Positions 1 to 6,423 of a stretch of DNA of 12,233 nt are shown here, in pieces (within the stretch, counting starts at the first letter, position 1; every line of letters begins with the position of its first letter). The notes beneath the pieces are model-generated. The model did not search any database, had not been told where the DNA came from, and worked only from the letters and a program-made list of their open reading frames with translations. The stretch covers positions 1 through 12,233 of the forward strand of contig CAYMKI010000099.1 in NCBI GenBank assembly GCA_964390695.1, read 5' to 3'. Made by a program: the position numbers and the translations under genes. Source of the DNA: CAWACC01 sp964390695. Lineage in GTDB: Bacteria; Chlamydiota; Chlamydiia; Chlamydiales; Parachlamydiaceae.

Positions 1-4
1 TTTC

Positions 5-62
5 CGTAACTATTCAACACCGTGCAAAATGTGTAACTAGTTGAACTACAGAGCCCACAGAG
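5..62. repeat. Direct repeat copy 1, left of the pyruvyl transferase gene
   Basis: This stretch of about 58 bp recurs in the same orientation at 1055-1112 with roughly ten differences by eye. Both copies begin with cgtaactattca and end in acagagcccacagag. The downstream copy contains the last codons and stop of the pyruvyl transferase gene. Copy 1 may therefore be the tail of a similar gene lying left of the window, or simply another copy of an interspersed repeat. In the equivalent reading frame copy 1 runs on to a stop at 38-40. Confidence 0.7.
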
Positions 63-147
63 AACACAGAGGAAACAAAACACAACTATTCAAACTTTAT
101 AGCTCTCTCAAGCCTTTTTATTTCTCTCTGTGTACTCTGTGGTTCAA
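41..147. repeat. cacagag-type inverted repeat, short unit
   Basis: The left arm (41-53, ttgaactacagag) and right arm (135-147, ctctgtggttcaa) are inverted repeats with one mismatch. Further cacagag/ctctgtg heptamers lie inside both arms. The 19 bases at 124-142 (ctctctgtgtactctgtgg) occur identically at 1395-1413 in the larger unit downstream. From memory, such cacagag repeats are scattered through many unrelated bacterial genomes. Nothing in the unit looks coding. Confidence 0.65.
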
Positions 148-220
148 TATCTTATGTTTCTTGAAGGGTGGTGAAAAGGCATAAACTTCTTCCCTAAACA
201 ATTTTCAAATTTATAAAATT

Positions 221-1075
221 ATGATCCAATTTGCTTTATCTATATTTGTGATTTGCAGTTGCTTACCTATATTCTCTTGTGAAACTAAACCCTTTGAGGA
301 GCCCCCTTTATATTTTTGGGATGCACGACAATCCCAGGGTTTTTCAAATTTTGGAGATGCCCTTTCAGAAGCATTAACGGAAAGAATAGTAGGCCATAAA
401 ATTCGTGTTGTCGAAAATCCTAAATGCAATGAAAGAAAATTACTGGGAATGGGATCTATTCTTAATTATGCTTTTAATGGTGATATTATTTGGGGTACGG
501 GACGTAATGGAACAAAACCCGCCGACGCTCATCAATTTGATAATTTAGATGTAAGAGCAGTTCGGGGACCTTTAACTAGACAATTCTTGTTAGAAAAAGG
601 TATCCATTGTCCTGAAGTATATGGCGACCCAACACTTCTTCTTCCATTACTTTTTCCTGAATTTCAAAAACAGGATAATCCTTCAAGAGAATATGTGATT
701 ATACCTCATTTTTCAGACGAATATCTTTTTTTAAATGATCCTAATTTTGTGAGTGTCAAAGAAGACTGGAAAGAAGTAGTAACAAAAATCCTAGACAGCA
801 AACTTGTTATTGCGAGTGCTCTTTCTGGAATCATTGTAGCGGAAGCTTTTGGAATTCCTGCTAGGCTTTTGTTACCTGAAAATGCAAGCCATACTGAAAA
901 TTTATTTAAATATGAGGACTATTACCAAGGAACAAATCGATTTAATTTTGAATATGCTAAAACTATTGAAGAAGCATTAATCAAAGGTGGAGAGACTCCA
1001 CATACTTGCGACCTTGATAAACTTTATACTGCTTTTCCTTTTGAGTATTTTAAGCGTAACTATTCAGCACTGTAA
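221..1075 (+). CDS. Polysaccharide pyruvyl transferase-family protein (ExoV-like)
   Basis: The 284-residue protein resembles the polysaccharide pyruvyl transferase family, whose members move a pyruvate ketal from phosphoenolpyruvate onto a sugar of a surface polysaccharide. Seen in the sequence: an N-terminal NFGDALS motif (residues 43-49), VRAVRGPLTR followed by a VYGDPTLLLP segment in the middle, and a LSGIIVAEAFGIPARLL segment near the end. Order and length fit the family. Unusually, residues 1-20 are very hydrophobic and end in IFSC, like a weak lipoprotein or signal sequence, although no lysine or arginine precedes the hydrophobic run. The start has no visible Shine-Dalgarno sequence, but no better in-frame start is apparent. 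The last codons lie inside a direct repeat (1055-1112). No other sugar genes are visible nearby, so substrate and pathway are unknown. Family assignment is fairly sure; activity is inferred. Confidence 0.8.
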   Translation: MIQFALSIFVICSCLPIFSCETKPFEEPPLYFWDARQSQGFSNFGDALSEALTERIVGHKIRVVENPKCNERKLLGMGSILNYAFNGDIIWGTGRNGTKPADAHQFDNLDVRAVRGPLTRQFLLEKGIHCPEVYGDPTLLLPLLFPEFQKQDNPSREYVIIPHFSDEYLFLNDPNFVSVKEDWKEVVTKILDSKLVIASALSGIIVAEAFGIPARLLLPENASHTENLFKYEDYYQGTNRFNFEYAKTIEEALIKGGETPHTCDLDKLYTAFPFEYFKRNYSAL

Positions 1076-1112
1076 AAAGTGTATAAATAGTTTAACCACA
1101 GAGCCCACAGAG
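1055..1112. repeat. Direct repeat copy 2, overlapping the pyruvyl transferase 3' end
   Basis: This is the second copy of the repeat at 5-62. It begins inside the coding sequence, covers its last six codons and stop (1073-1075), and runs into the cacagag inverted-repeat element. Copies 1 and 2 lie about 1,050 bp apart and so flank the gene almost exactly. Confidence 0.7.
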
Positions 1113-1423
1113 GGGAAAAATGGCTCAACATGCAAATGAGTACAAGACAGAGAGAAATGGCTAAAAGATCGATATCTATAATATTGCTTCAAGTTCAACA
1201 CAGAGAGCACGGAGGCGCTGAGGCGCGGAGTAAACGAACAGCATGAATTAATAAGAATTTGACAAGAAGCAAAGCATAAAATTGTACGCGAAGCGCACAA
1301 TTTTAGCGCTGTCAGTCAAACCCGTGTTTGACTGAAACCTCTGAGCCTCAGCCACTCTGCGTTTGAAATAGAAAACGATGACCCTTTGTTATATCTCTCT
1401 GTGTACTCTGTGGGCTCTGTGGT
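1095..1423. repeat. Nested inverted-repeat element, about 330 bp, 18-bp perfect ends
   Basis: The ends 1095-1112 (accacagagcccacagag) and 1406-1423 are perfect inverted repeats of 18 bp. Inside them is a second, imperfect inverted pair: about 1199-1230 (cacggaggcgctgaggcgcggag) facing 1339-1362 (ctctgagcctcagccactctgc). In the centre are two hairpins, at 1278-1304 and 1312-1335. I see no credible gene; the longest minus-strand frame is a by-product of the repeat sequence. The layout suggests a non-autonomous interspersed repeat, perhaps one repeat inserted into another. It occupies most of the gap between the two neighbouring genes. No transposase and no clear target-site duplication is visible. 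Confidence 0.65.
1278..1335. repeat. Tandem pair of strong hairpins inside the repeat element
   Basis: Hairpin 1 (1278-1304) pairs aaaattgt with acaatttt, then has one mismatch, a cgc/gcg stem and a gaa loop. Hairpin 2 (1312-1335) is a perfect 10-bp stem, tcagtcaaac with gtttgactga, closed by the loop ccgt. Neither is followed by a T-run on the plus strand, so they look like repeat cores rather than ordinary terminators. Confidence 0.6.
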
Positions 1424-1485
1424 AGTTTTAAAATATTTTATGATGGGTATACCTCAGAATCGTAAAATCAAACACAATATAACAT

Positions 1486-1490
1486 AAGGT
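1486..1490 (+). promoter_or_regulatory. Ribosome binding site for the F-box-like gene
   Basis: The sequence aaggt lies five bases before the ATG at 1496. It is a modest match to the Shine-Dalgarno consensus and supports this start. Confidence 0.45.
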
Positions 1491-1495
1491 TAATA

Positions 1496-2839
1496 ATGAT
1501 AAACTCAAACTATACATTTAATTCGTTACTAGTAGAGACAGGGCTAATTGCAAAATGCTTGTGGAATGTGGACCCTAAAATTATAATCCGTAATGCATCG
1601 GCTTTAGCCTGTGTATCGAAGAATTTTAGAGATTGTATCAGCTCAAAGATTTTTTTCGATTACCTTGTTAGATCAATCGAACCGGATATCGAGCTATTAG
1701 AGAAGAACTCATCTTCAGAACCTGTTGAAGTGAATGGATCCTTTAAAAAAAAATATACCCACCTTCGAACAAGTTATTCAAAAAATCTAGAAGACTTTTA
1801 TGGAGACTATTTTGCAGATGTTTGGGTTAACAAAGACCTTGAAGTAGAACTCGTCTTTTTCAATCAGAAAATTCAATGTGTTCAACTGAAAAAAGATTCC
1901 AACATCAAGGAGCTGATTATTCCCGAGGCTTTACGTGTTCCATCTCGAAGTCATTCACGTGAATTTCCTTTTGCTGTCCGTTCAGAAAAATATTTAGCGA
2001 TCAATCAGCGTTACGATTCGGCTATCTACATCTATTCATCGACAGACAATAAATGTTTAAAAAGATACCTAGTTGAGGGGGACATCTGCCAAGTGGTGAT
2101 TCAAGGGGAATTTTTGTATGTTATGCAGAATAATACTCAAGGCGAATGCAAACTGAAGGTATTTAACCTTCAACAGGAATTCTTGCAAAACACAAATGAG
2201 ATAGACCTTCCTAAAAACGCAAAAAAATTCCCTCCCCCTACTCCTATATGTTTCGGAAGCAACTATATAGCATATACACAACATTTACAGCAGGGATACC
2301 AATTACACTTCTTGCCTATATCCTGTTTAAACTCTTATCCCATAGACAGCAAAGAACTTCCTTGGATACAGGGTCCTGTATGGGACTGCTTTCCTTACAT
2401 ATTAACCCACAACGAGGGTTTTCTGGGAATGTCTATTGAGAAGGATAAAAGGCATATGATAAAAAAAATCGATTTATCATCCCAGGGTATTGTTGAAACG
2501 GTTATTGCTTCCAGCGTTAATGAGTTACGAAAACATTTAGGGTACTGTCAAGATGTTTGTGTTCATCGGGATCGAATTTATTTTGCATTAGAAAAGAATA
2601 ATTCAACTACACACATTTACTCGTACGACATGCTATTGGACTCTACATCGCATGTAGGTGATATTCCGATGTACGGATCCAACCATCCTTTTCATCCACG
2701 GTTTGTGGCTACAGCAACAAAGCTCCATTATGTGGTCATCGGTATTAAACAAAATCCTTCATCGTCAGGTTTTATGATGACAAGTTCATTATTTACATTG
2801 AAGTACTTGAAAGGGTTTAATGATAACCAAAAAACATGA
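1496..2839 (+). CDS. F-box-like protein with a possible beta-propeller C-terminal region
   Basis: This 447-residue protein has an F-box-like segment at about residues 8-55. The segment includes a DPKIIIRNASALACVSKNF stretch, close to the second half of the eukaryotic F-box, in which a VCK-type turn follows a leucine-rich helix. The rest (about 100-440) is a series of short hydrophobic strands with recurring aromatic and glycine turns, such as IYIYSSTDNKCLKRYL, suggesting a beta propeller; canonical WD dipeptides are absent. F-box proteins recruit targets to SCF ubiquitin ligases, and F-box families are known to be expanded in amoeba-associated Chlamydiae. The inferred role is a secreted effector that engages the host ubiquitin machinery. 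No signal peptide is seen, which would fit type III export. The gene stands alone, with the repeat element upstream and a convergent gene downstream. The F-box call rests on pattern only and is moderate. Confidence 0.6.
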   Translation: MINSNYTFNSLLVETGLIAKCLWNVDPKIIIRNASALACVSKNFRDCISSKIFFDYLVRSIEPDIELLEKNSSSEPVEVNGSFKKKYTHLRTSYSKNLEDFYGDYFADVWVNKDLEVELVFFNQKIQCVQLKKDSNIKELIIPEALRVPSRSHSREFPFAVRSEKYLAINQRYDSAIYIYSSTDNKCLKRYLVEGDICQVVIQGEFLYVMQNNTQGECKLKVFNLQQEFLQNTNEIDLPKNAKKFPPPTPICFGSNYIAYTQHLQQGYQLHFLPISCLNSYPIDSKELPWIQGPVWDCFPYILTHNEGFLGMSIEKDKRHMIKKIDLSSQGIVETVIASSVNELRKHLGYCQDVCVHRDRIYFALEKNNSTTHIYSYDMLLDSTSHVGDIPMYGSNHPFHPRFVATATKLHYVVIGIKQNPSSSGFMMTSSLFTLKYLKGFNDNQKT

Positions 2840-2903
2840 AAATTCAGATAGGAACTAAGCGCAAGCTCTCTTAATTAGACTTACAAATATTTGTGTTACT
2901 TAC

Positions 2904-3587
2904 TCAAGAATACCAGCGGGTAAAGTTTGCCACAGGCTCTCTTCCAATACGGTATGAGTTTAGAGGATGTGAAGTGTCTTCATATCCAATTGCAATTCCA
3001 CATATGATGTCAACATTATGCAGATGTAAAACGTCACGAACAACGTCAGGATATTCTGCAAGTGCAGCTTGCGGGCATGAAGCCAAGCCGAAATCTAGAG
3101 CTGAGAGCAGAATGCTTTGGATGAACATTCCGGTATCGATCCATGAACCCACAGGCAAATTTTTCTCAATAAATATTATCAACCCAATAGGTGCATGAAA
3201 AAAATGATAGTTATTTTCCCAATGCTGATTTCTTTTCTGTAAATCATCTAAAGGGATAGACAAAGCGTTATAGAGAGCTAGTCCGCATTGTTTGCGTCGT
3301 GTTTTATATATATCCGACCACTCTTTGGGACAATAGGAGTAATCTGGATTGGGAGGAATGCCTGCAGAGTGTTTGGCTATAAGCAATTTAGACAATGTGC
3401 TTTTAGTCTCTTTCCCTAGTACAGCTACTTGCGCCGGTTGGTGGTTAACTCCTGAAGGGGCCCATCTTGCAGTATCTAAGATCTTCTCGATGATCTCTAT
3501 ATCCACAGACCGATCTAGATAGGCTCTACATGATTTTCTTTGCCTGATAGTTTCACAAATACAGGTGTGCTTAGGAAGCTCTTTCAT
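2904..3587 (-). CDS. Nitroreductase-family flavoprotein
   Basis: The 227-residue protein has the marks of FMN-dependent nitroreductases, which reduce nitro groups, quinones or related electron acceptors with NAD(P)H, usually as cytoplasmic homodimers. Visible motifs are RKSCR at residues 17-21 (family R-x-S-x-R, FMN phosphate contact), APSGVNHQP at 43-51 (FMN and dimer contact), the helix containing CPQAALAEYPDVVRDVL, and the late strand CGIAIGYED followed by the typical arginine-rich end. Length is normal for the family. The start is supported by GGAG (3593-3596 on the minus strand) five bases upstream. An extended -10 element lies just beyond. The gene converges on the F-box-like gene with 64 bp between stops and no clear terminator hairpin. 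The natural substrate cannot be read from the sequence. Confidence 0.88.
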   Translation of the reverse strand: MKELPKHTCICETIRQRKSCRAYLDRSVDIEIIEKILDTARWAPSGVNHQPAQVAVLGKETKSTLSKLLIAKHSAGIPPNPDYSYCPKEWSDIYKTRRKQCGLALYNALSIPLDDLQKRNQHWENNYHFFHAPIGLIIFIEKNLPVGSWIDTGMFIQSILLSALDFGLASCPQAALAEYPDVVRDVLHLHNVDIICGIAIGYEDTSHPLNSYRIGREPVANFTRWYS

Positions 3588-3592
3588 ATTTT

Positions 3593-3596
3593 CTCC
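3593..3596 (-). promoter_or_regulatory. Ribosome binding site of the nitroreductase gene
   Basis: Minus-strand GGAG lies five bases before the ATG ending at 3587. It is a good Shine-Dalgarno match and fixes the start. Confidence 0.6.
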
Positions 3597-3613
3597 GTAT
3601 TGTATCGCAACTC

Positions 3614-3622
3614 AATATAGCA
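3614..3622 (-). promoter_or_regulatory. Possible extended -10 promoter of the nitroreductase gene
   Basis: The minus strand reads TGCTATATT, a TGn extended -10 with hexamer TATATT. No good -35 hexamer lies at the right distance, which extended -10 promoters tolerate. The transcript would start about 20 bases before the start codon. Confidence 0.35.
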
Positions 3623-3900
3623 TATCCCCCAATCTCTTAACCATATTTATCCATCAACATCTCAAGATCAGATAAAAGCCTTCAAACTTTTTTCTTTTAT
3701 AAAATCTTAATTTTTATTATAAGAAATTCAGTTGTAAATTCAACGATGATATCTGCCTATAGGCTTAGTGTAAAGCCATTGTAGTGAGGTTGTGAACACG
3801 TTCACACTAAATATTCTGCATAATGAAATTACGCTAGACATCGACTACAACTCACTCATCGACCATTTGTCTATTAAAGCAATGGACAAAAATGATTCAT
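3623..3900. other. Divergent intergenic stretch with small palindromes
   Basis: This is the larger part of the 428-bp gap between the nitroreductase and coiled-coil genes. It is very AT-rich. It holds a 10-bp palindrome gcctataggc (3755-3764), overlapped by a short hairpin (3762-3777), and the 16-bp palindrome at 3791-3806. Open frames in it are very short and lack ribosome binding sites, so I see no gene. Confidence 0.5.
3791..3806. promoter_or_regulatory. Operator-like 16-bp palindrome
   Basis: The sequence tgtgaacacgttcaca has perfect 7-bp arms (tgtgaac / gttcaca) around a 2-bp centre. This is the size and symmetry of a site for a dimeric helix-turn-helix repressor. It lies between two divergent genes, about 200 bp from each start. 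No regulator gene is in the window, so its use is inferred. Confidence 0.4.
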
Positions 3901-3961
3901 AGGTTTTTTACAAACTAAGGTTTTGAGCTTCATGTGAGCTGCGGCCTAAGTTAAAAAACCT
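3901..3961. repeat. Long imperfect hairpin upstream of the coiled-coil gene
   Basis: The left arm (3901-3920) and right arm (3945-3961) pair through a 10-bp stem aggtttttta / taaaaaacct, then a 3-base bulge and a further 7-bp stem with one mismatch. A short inner agct/agct pairing sits in the loop. The right arm ends 54 bases before the start codon at 4016 and overlaps a possible -35. No T-run follows on the plus strand. It could be an attenuator-like or protein-binding structure, or a terminator remnant. Confidence 0.5.
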
Positions 3962-3980
3962 GTTAAAATGCGCTTATAAG
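3951..3980 (+). promoter_or_regulatory. Possible promoter of the coiled-coil gene
   Basis: TTAAAA (3951-3956) and TATAAG (3975-3980) are separated by 18 bases and could serve as -35 and -10. Transcription would begin near 3987, giving a leader of roughly 30 bases. The -35 lies in the right arm of the hairpin 3901-3961, so folding or a bound protein could affect it. Confidence 0.35.
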
Positions 3981-4003
3981 CTATATTTTATTCAATAATA
4001 CCT

Positions 4004-4010
4004 AAGGAGG
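4004..4010 (+). promoter_or_regulatory. Strong ribosome binding site of the coiled-coil gene
   Basis: AAGGAGG, a full Shine-Dalgarno consensus, sits five bases before the ATG at 4016. It is the strongest such site in the window and suggests high expression. Confidence 0.75.
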
Positions 4011-4015
4011 TTAGG

Positions 4016-6019
4016 ATGTCCACACAAGCCGTTAATAGTTTAGAGAAAACTACCAGCCAATTTCCACCCATACCTGCAACCCCAGCATCTTCCACGGTCG
4101 AAAAAACTCATGAAGTCTCTCAAGGTTTATCCAAAAAAAATTCTGTAGATTCGGAAAGAAAAGTTCGTGCCCATAAAGAGAAAGACACAGACTCTTTTGA
4201 TGAAACAACAGCCTCCAGAAAGGAGCTGCAAGCTAAAGTGGCTGAGCAAAGAAAAATTTTAGGGGACGCAATAAAAGAAAATAACCGCCTACAATCGAGT
4301 TATGAGCAAGTATTTAATGAAAAAAAGCAATTGCTCGACGATCTAAATGATACACAAGTACAGCTCAAAAATATGGAAGCTGTTACAGAAGAACTCGCTA
4401 AAATTAAGAAACAGTTTGATGAACTTAAGAACAACACTGACACCGAATTTAAAACCACCCTTTTAAGTAAAGACATCAAACACGACAAACAACAATTGGC
4501 AGAACTGCATGACGAACTCTCAAAAAATATTCAACTTGTGATGAATGCTGTCCTAAAAAAGGAAGTTCCCGAAGCTTACGCCAAAGATGAAGCCAAAATC
4601 TACGCTGAAGCTTCCAAAAATCTTGCTGAGAAGGCCAAAACCTATCAGTTACTTGCTGACCATTTAAAATCAAAAAGAGAAGATTTCGTCAATGCTATTA
4701 GAAGCCGCAATGAGCTGGCTGATGATAACAATGACAGCTTGGTGTTATCTGAAAGAGTAGAACAAGATCTTAAATTCTATGAGAAATCGATTGCCTACCC
4801 TCACCACCTAAAAACCTTTTCCGATAAGGTTTCTAACCTATTGAGCAGCCTCACACAATTGATCGAACACGACTACATCGACACCGAGAATTACAATAAG
4901 CTAGCTCTAGAAATTGAATCTTCAAAAAAATCTTCAGATACTGAAAGCGGCAATAAAGAAACTGCAAAAGGCAGTGATCAGGACAAATTGGTGGCTATTA
5001 AGAGTTTGTATAAAAACAAATTCAAATTGGTAGAACAGCACGAAGCTTTAAGAAAAGAGACAGACAACCTGTTTAAACAGCTTAAAGAAATACAAGAGTA
5101 TAAAAAGCTCCATCTTGACGCTTTCCACTCGCAAGAATCGAAGCAGACTAAAATAGCCCATCATTTTAATCAACTAAATGAAAGTGTACAATACTGGGAA
5201 AAAGGGTTTGTTCCTCAAGCCAATCTCAAAAATTATGAATTATACAATGCCGAAAAAAAAGAAGATCTCATCGTTAAACTCAAAGCAACTCAAGAAAAAT
5301 CCTTAGAAAACCATATTGCCCTGAGAAACTGGTGCGCGCTAACACGCAACAATAGCTTTAACAATCTAGACTTAGCGGAAAGCTTATTAGATTTAGTAGC
5401 CGACAGAGTCAAAGTGAATAATCCTATGTCCTTGACTTTAGGGGAAATGGCCGTTCTCAAAAACGAAGCGAACACTGCACCTAAGAACCTGAGGGGTGAA
5501 CCTCTGGCTAAAGAACTCGGAGTGCTTGAGCCTCGATTTAAATCGATTACAGATAAAATGCGTACACATTACAAGGAATATCTGGAACTTCAGAAGAAAT
5601 ATGAAGATAAAATCCGCGATATTTCAAACCTCATAGATAAAAATGCACCGGCTAACTTAGATAAAAAGACGGAGGCCTATGCAATACACGCCCAACTACC
5701 TAAAGATACAGTGGTTAAGAATATCATCTCCACACTAACGGACATCAAAGCACACTACGAACAAAAGAAAAGCGAATTATCAACTGAGTGGAATACGCTT
5801 TACAAAGATAGGTTTTGGAACACTTGCCGTGATTTTGAAACGATTGTCGATACAATAAAGGCTAGTTGGACAATAACCTGGGGATTAAAGACTTTAGGAG
5901 CCGTAAATGGTGAATATACTAAAGCCCATGGGAGTGTTGTAAATCTTGCCACAACACCGGCATCCGGTTTAACAAACTCCTCTTCTGCATCCGCAACTGC
6001 CCAACCCAATCCTACCTAA
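4016..6019 (+). CDS. Large coiled-coil protein, function unknown; effector candidate
   Basis: The 667-residue protein matches no family I recognise. It starts with a Ser/Thr/Pro-rich stretch without a hydrophobic signal (residues 1-40), followed by a highly charged region. Long heptad-patterned helices rich in Lys, Glu, Gln and Leu follow: about 65-150, then further helical charged blocks to about 610. A mildly hydrophobic, Trp-containing stretch lies at about 618-645, and the tail is rich in Ser, Ala, Thr and Pro. No membrane segment or catalytic motif is visible. A polar Ser/Thr/Pro N-terminus followed by coiled coils is common among type III secreted effectors of Chlamydiae, so export to the host is a reasonable inference. 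A structural role in the cell is equally possible. Expression should be good, given the consensus ribosome binding site, and transcription ends at a hairpin just downstream. Confidence 0.8.
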   Translation: MSTQAVNSLEKTTSQFPPIPATPASSTVEKTHEVSQGLSKKNSVDSERKVRAHKEKDTDSFDETTASRKELQAKVAEQRKILGDAIKENNRLQSSYEQVFNEKKQLLDDLNDTQVQLKNMEAVTEELAKIKKQFDELKNNTDTEFKTTLLSKDIKHDKQQLAELHDELSKNIQLVMNAVLKKEVPEAYAKDEAKIYAEASKNLAEKAKTYQLLADHLKSKREDFVNAIRSRNELADDNNDSLVLSERVEQDLKFYEKSIAYPHHLKTFSDKVSNLLSSLTQLIEHDYIDTENYNKLALEIESSKKSSDTESGNKETAKGSDQDKLVAIKSLYKNKFKLVEQHEALRKETDNLFKQLKEIQEYKKLHLDAFHSQESKQTKIAHHFNQLNESVQYWEKGFVPQANLKNYELYNAEKKEDLIVKLKATQEKSLENHIALRNWCALTRNNSFNNLDLAESLLDLVADRVKVNNPMSLTLGEMAVLKNEANTAPKNLRGEPLAKELGVLEPRFKSITDKMRTHYKEYLELQKKYEDKIRDISNLIDKNAPANLDKKTEAYAIHAQLPKDTVVKNIISTLTDIKAHYEQKKSELSTEWNTLYKDRFWNTCRDFETIVDTIKASWTITWGLKTLGAVNGEYTKAHGSVVNLATTPASGLTNSSSASATAQPNPT

Positions 6020-6030
6020 TTGTTTAGCAA

Positions 6031-6057
6031 AAAGGCGCTCTAACTTAGAGCGCCTTT
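6031..6057. terminator. Bidirectional intrinsic terminator
   Basis: A GC-rich perfect stem, aaaggcgctct with agagcgccttt, encloses a 5-base loop. Read on the minus strand it is followed by a run of five T residues, a standard intrinsic terminator for the small minus-strand gene. On the plus strand only three T residues follow, so it is weaker for the coiled-coil gene. It sits between the two convergent stops. Confidence 0.8.
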
Positions 6058-6084
6058 ACTCTGTATGAAATGACAAACCTTAGA

Positions 6085-6231
6085 TTACTTGGCTTTAGGT
6101 TGATTTTTCTTCCAGCCTTCGGCTGTTTGGATTCTTTTATCTGGGGGCAAGGCCAACGAAGTTATTTCTTTCTGTTTTACAGCCGGTACATTTGATTTCG
6201 CTTTAATAATTTTTGTTTCTTTATTTTTCAT
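6085..6231 (-). CDS. Small basic protein, 48 residues, function unknown
   Basis: A short reading frame encodes a lysine-rich, hydrophilic protein that begins MKNKETKIIKAK and ends in a GWKKNQPKAK tail. The middle contains a TSLALPPDKRIQTAEGW segment. There is no signal peptide and no membrane segment. Three features support a real gene: a CAGGAG Shine-Dalgarno sequence (AGGAG at 6241-6245) nine bases upstream, a possible -10 TATAGT (6258-6263, minus strand), and a terminator with a T-run 28 bases past the stop. I recognise no family. The basic composition would suit a nucleic-acid or ribosome-associated protein, but this is a guess. Confidence 0.6.
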   Translation of the reverse strand: MKNKETKIIKAKSNVPAVKQKEITSLALPPDKRIQTAEGWKKNQPKAK

Positions 6232-6240
6232 ATAGGTTAT

Positions 6241-6245
6241 CTCCT
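6241..6245 (-). promoter_or_regulatory. Ribosome binding site of the 48-residue gene
   Basis: Minus-strand AGGAG lies nine bases from the ATG ending at 6231. This is good spacing and decides the start of the small gene. Confidence 0.55.
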
Positions 6246-6281
6246 GCGTTTCCGCTGACTATATGCATATTGCGTGCCAAT

Positions 6282-6308
6282 TTGACAGGATGGACTGTAA
6301 AATATTAT
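6282..6308 (+). promoter_or_regulatory. Promoter of the glutamate dehydrogenase gene
   Basis: TTGACA (6282-6287) is a perfect -35 hexamer. TATTAT (6303-6308) follows at a 15-base spacing, slightly short of the usual 16-18. TTATTT at 6305 would give 17. Transcription would start near 6315, leaving a leader of about 110 bases in which I see no clear riboswitch or strong hairpin. Confidence 0.5.
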
Positions 6309-6413
6309 TTAAAGCGATGTTTATTAAAATAGTGAATTTCGGGTAAGATGCGATTAAAGACTCACATTAGGTCAATACGTAAGATGAGTTAACGATAAAA
6401 TCCTCGGAATGAT

Positions 6414-6417
6414 GGAG
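6414..6417 (+). promoter_or_regulatory. Ribosome binding site deciding the glutamate dehydrogenase start
   Basis: GGAG lies six bases before the ATG at 6424. The upstream in-frame ATGs at 6409 and 6412 would overlap it and have no comparable site of their own, so 6424 is preferred. Confidence 0.55.
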
Positions 6418-6423
6418 AGACAC

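Noticed and set aside
212..217. TATAAA just before the pyruvyl transferase start as a -10 element
   Set aside because: It lies only three bases from the start codon, so transcription would begin inside the coding sequence.
1064..1300. Minus-strand open frame of 78 codons in the repeat region
   Set aside because: It lies almost wholly in the inverted-repeat element, overlaps the 3' end of a real gene, and has no ribosome binding site or recognisable protein character.
1..1432. CRISPR array suggested by recurring cacagag units
   Set aside because: The units are irregular in spacing and orientation, form inverted pairs, and have no uniform spacers or cas genes nearby.
2883..2894. Terminator between the F-box-like and nitroreductase genes (acaaatatttgt palindrome)
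   Set aside because: The 12-bp palindrome is AT-only in its core, has no loop and no following T-run, so it would not form a stable terminator hairpin.
2893..3198. Plus-strand open frame of 101 codons
   Set aside because: It is antisense to the nitroreductase gene, whose protein is clearly recognisable with all motifs.
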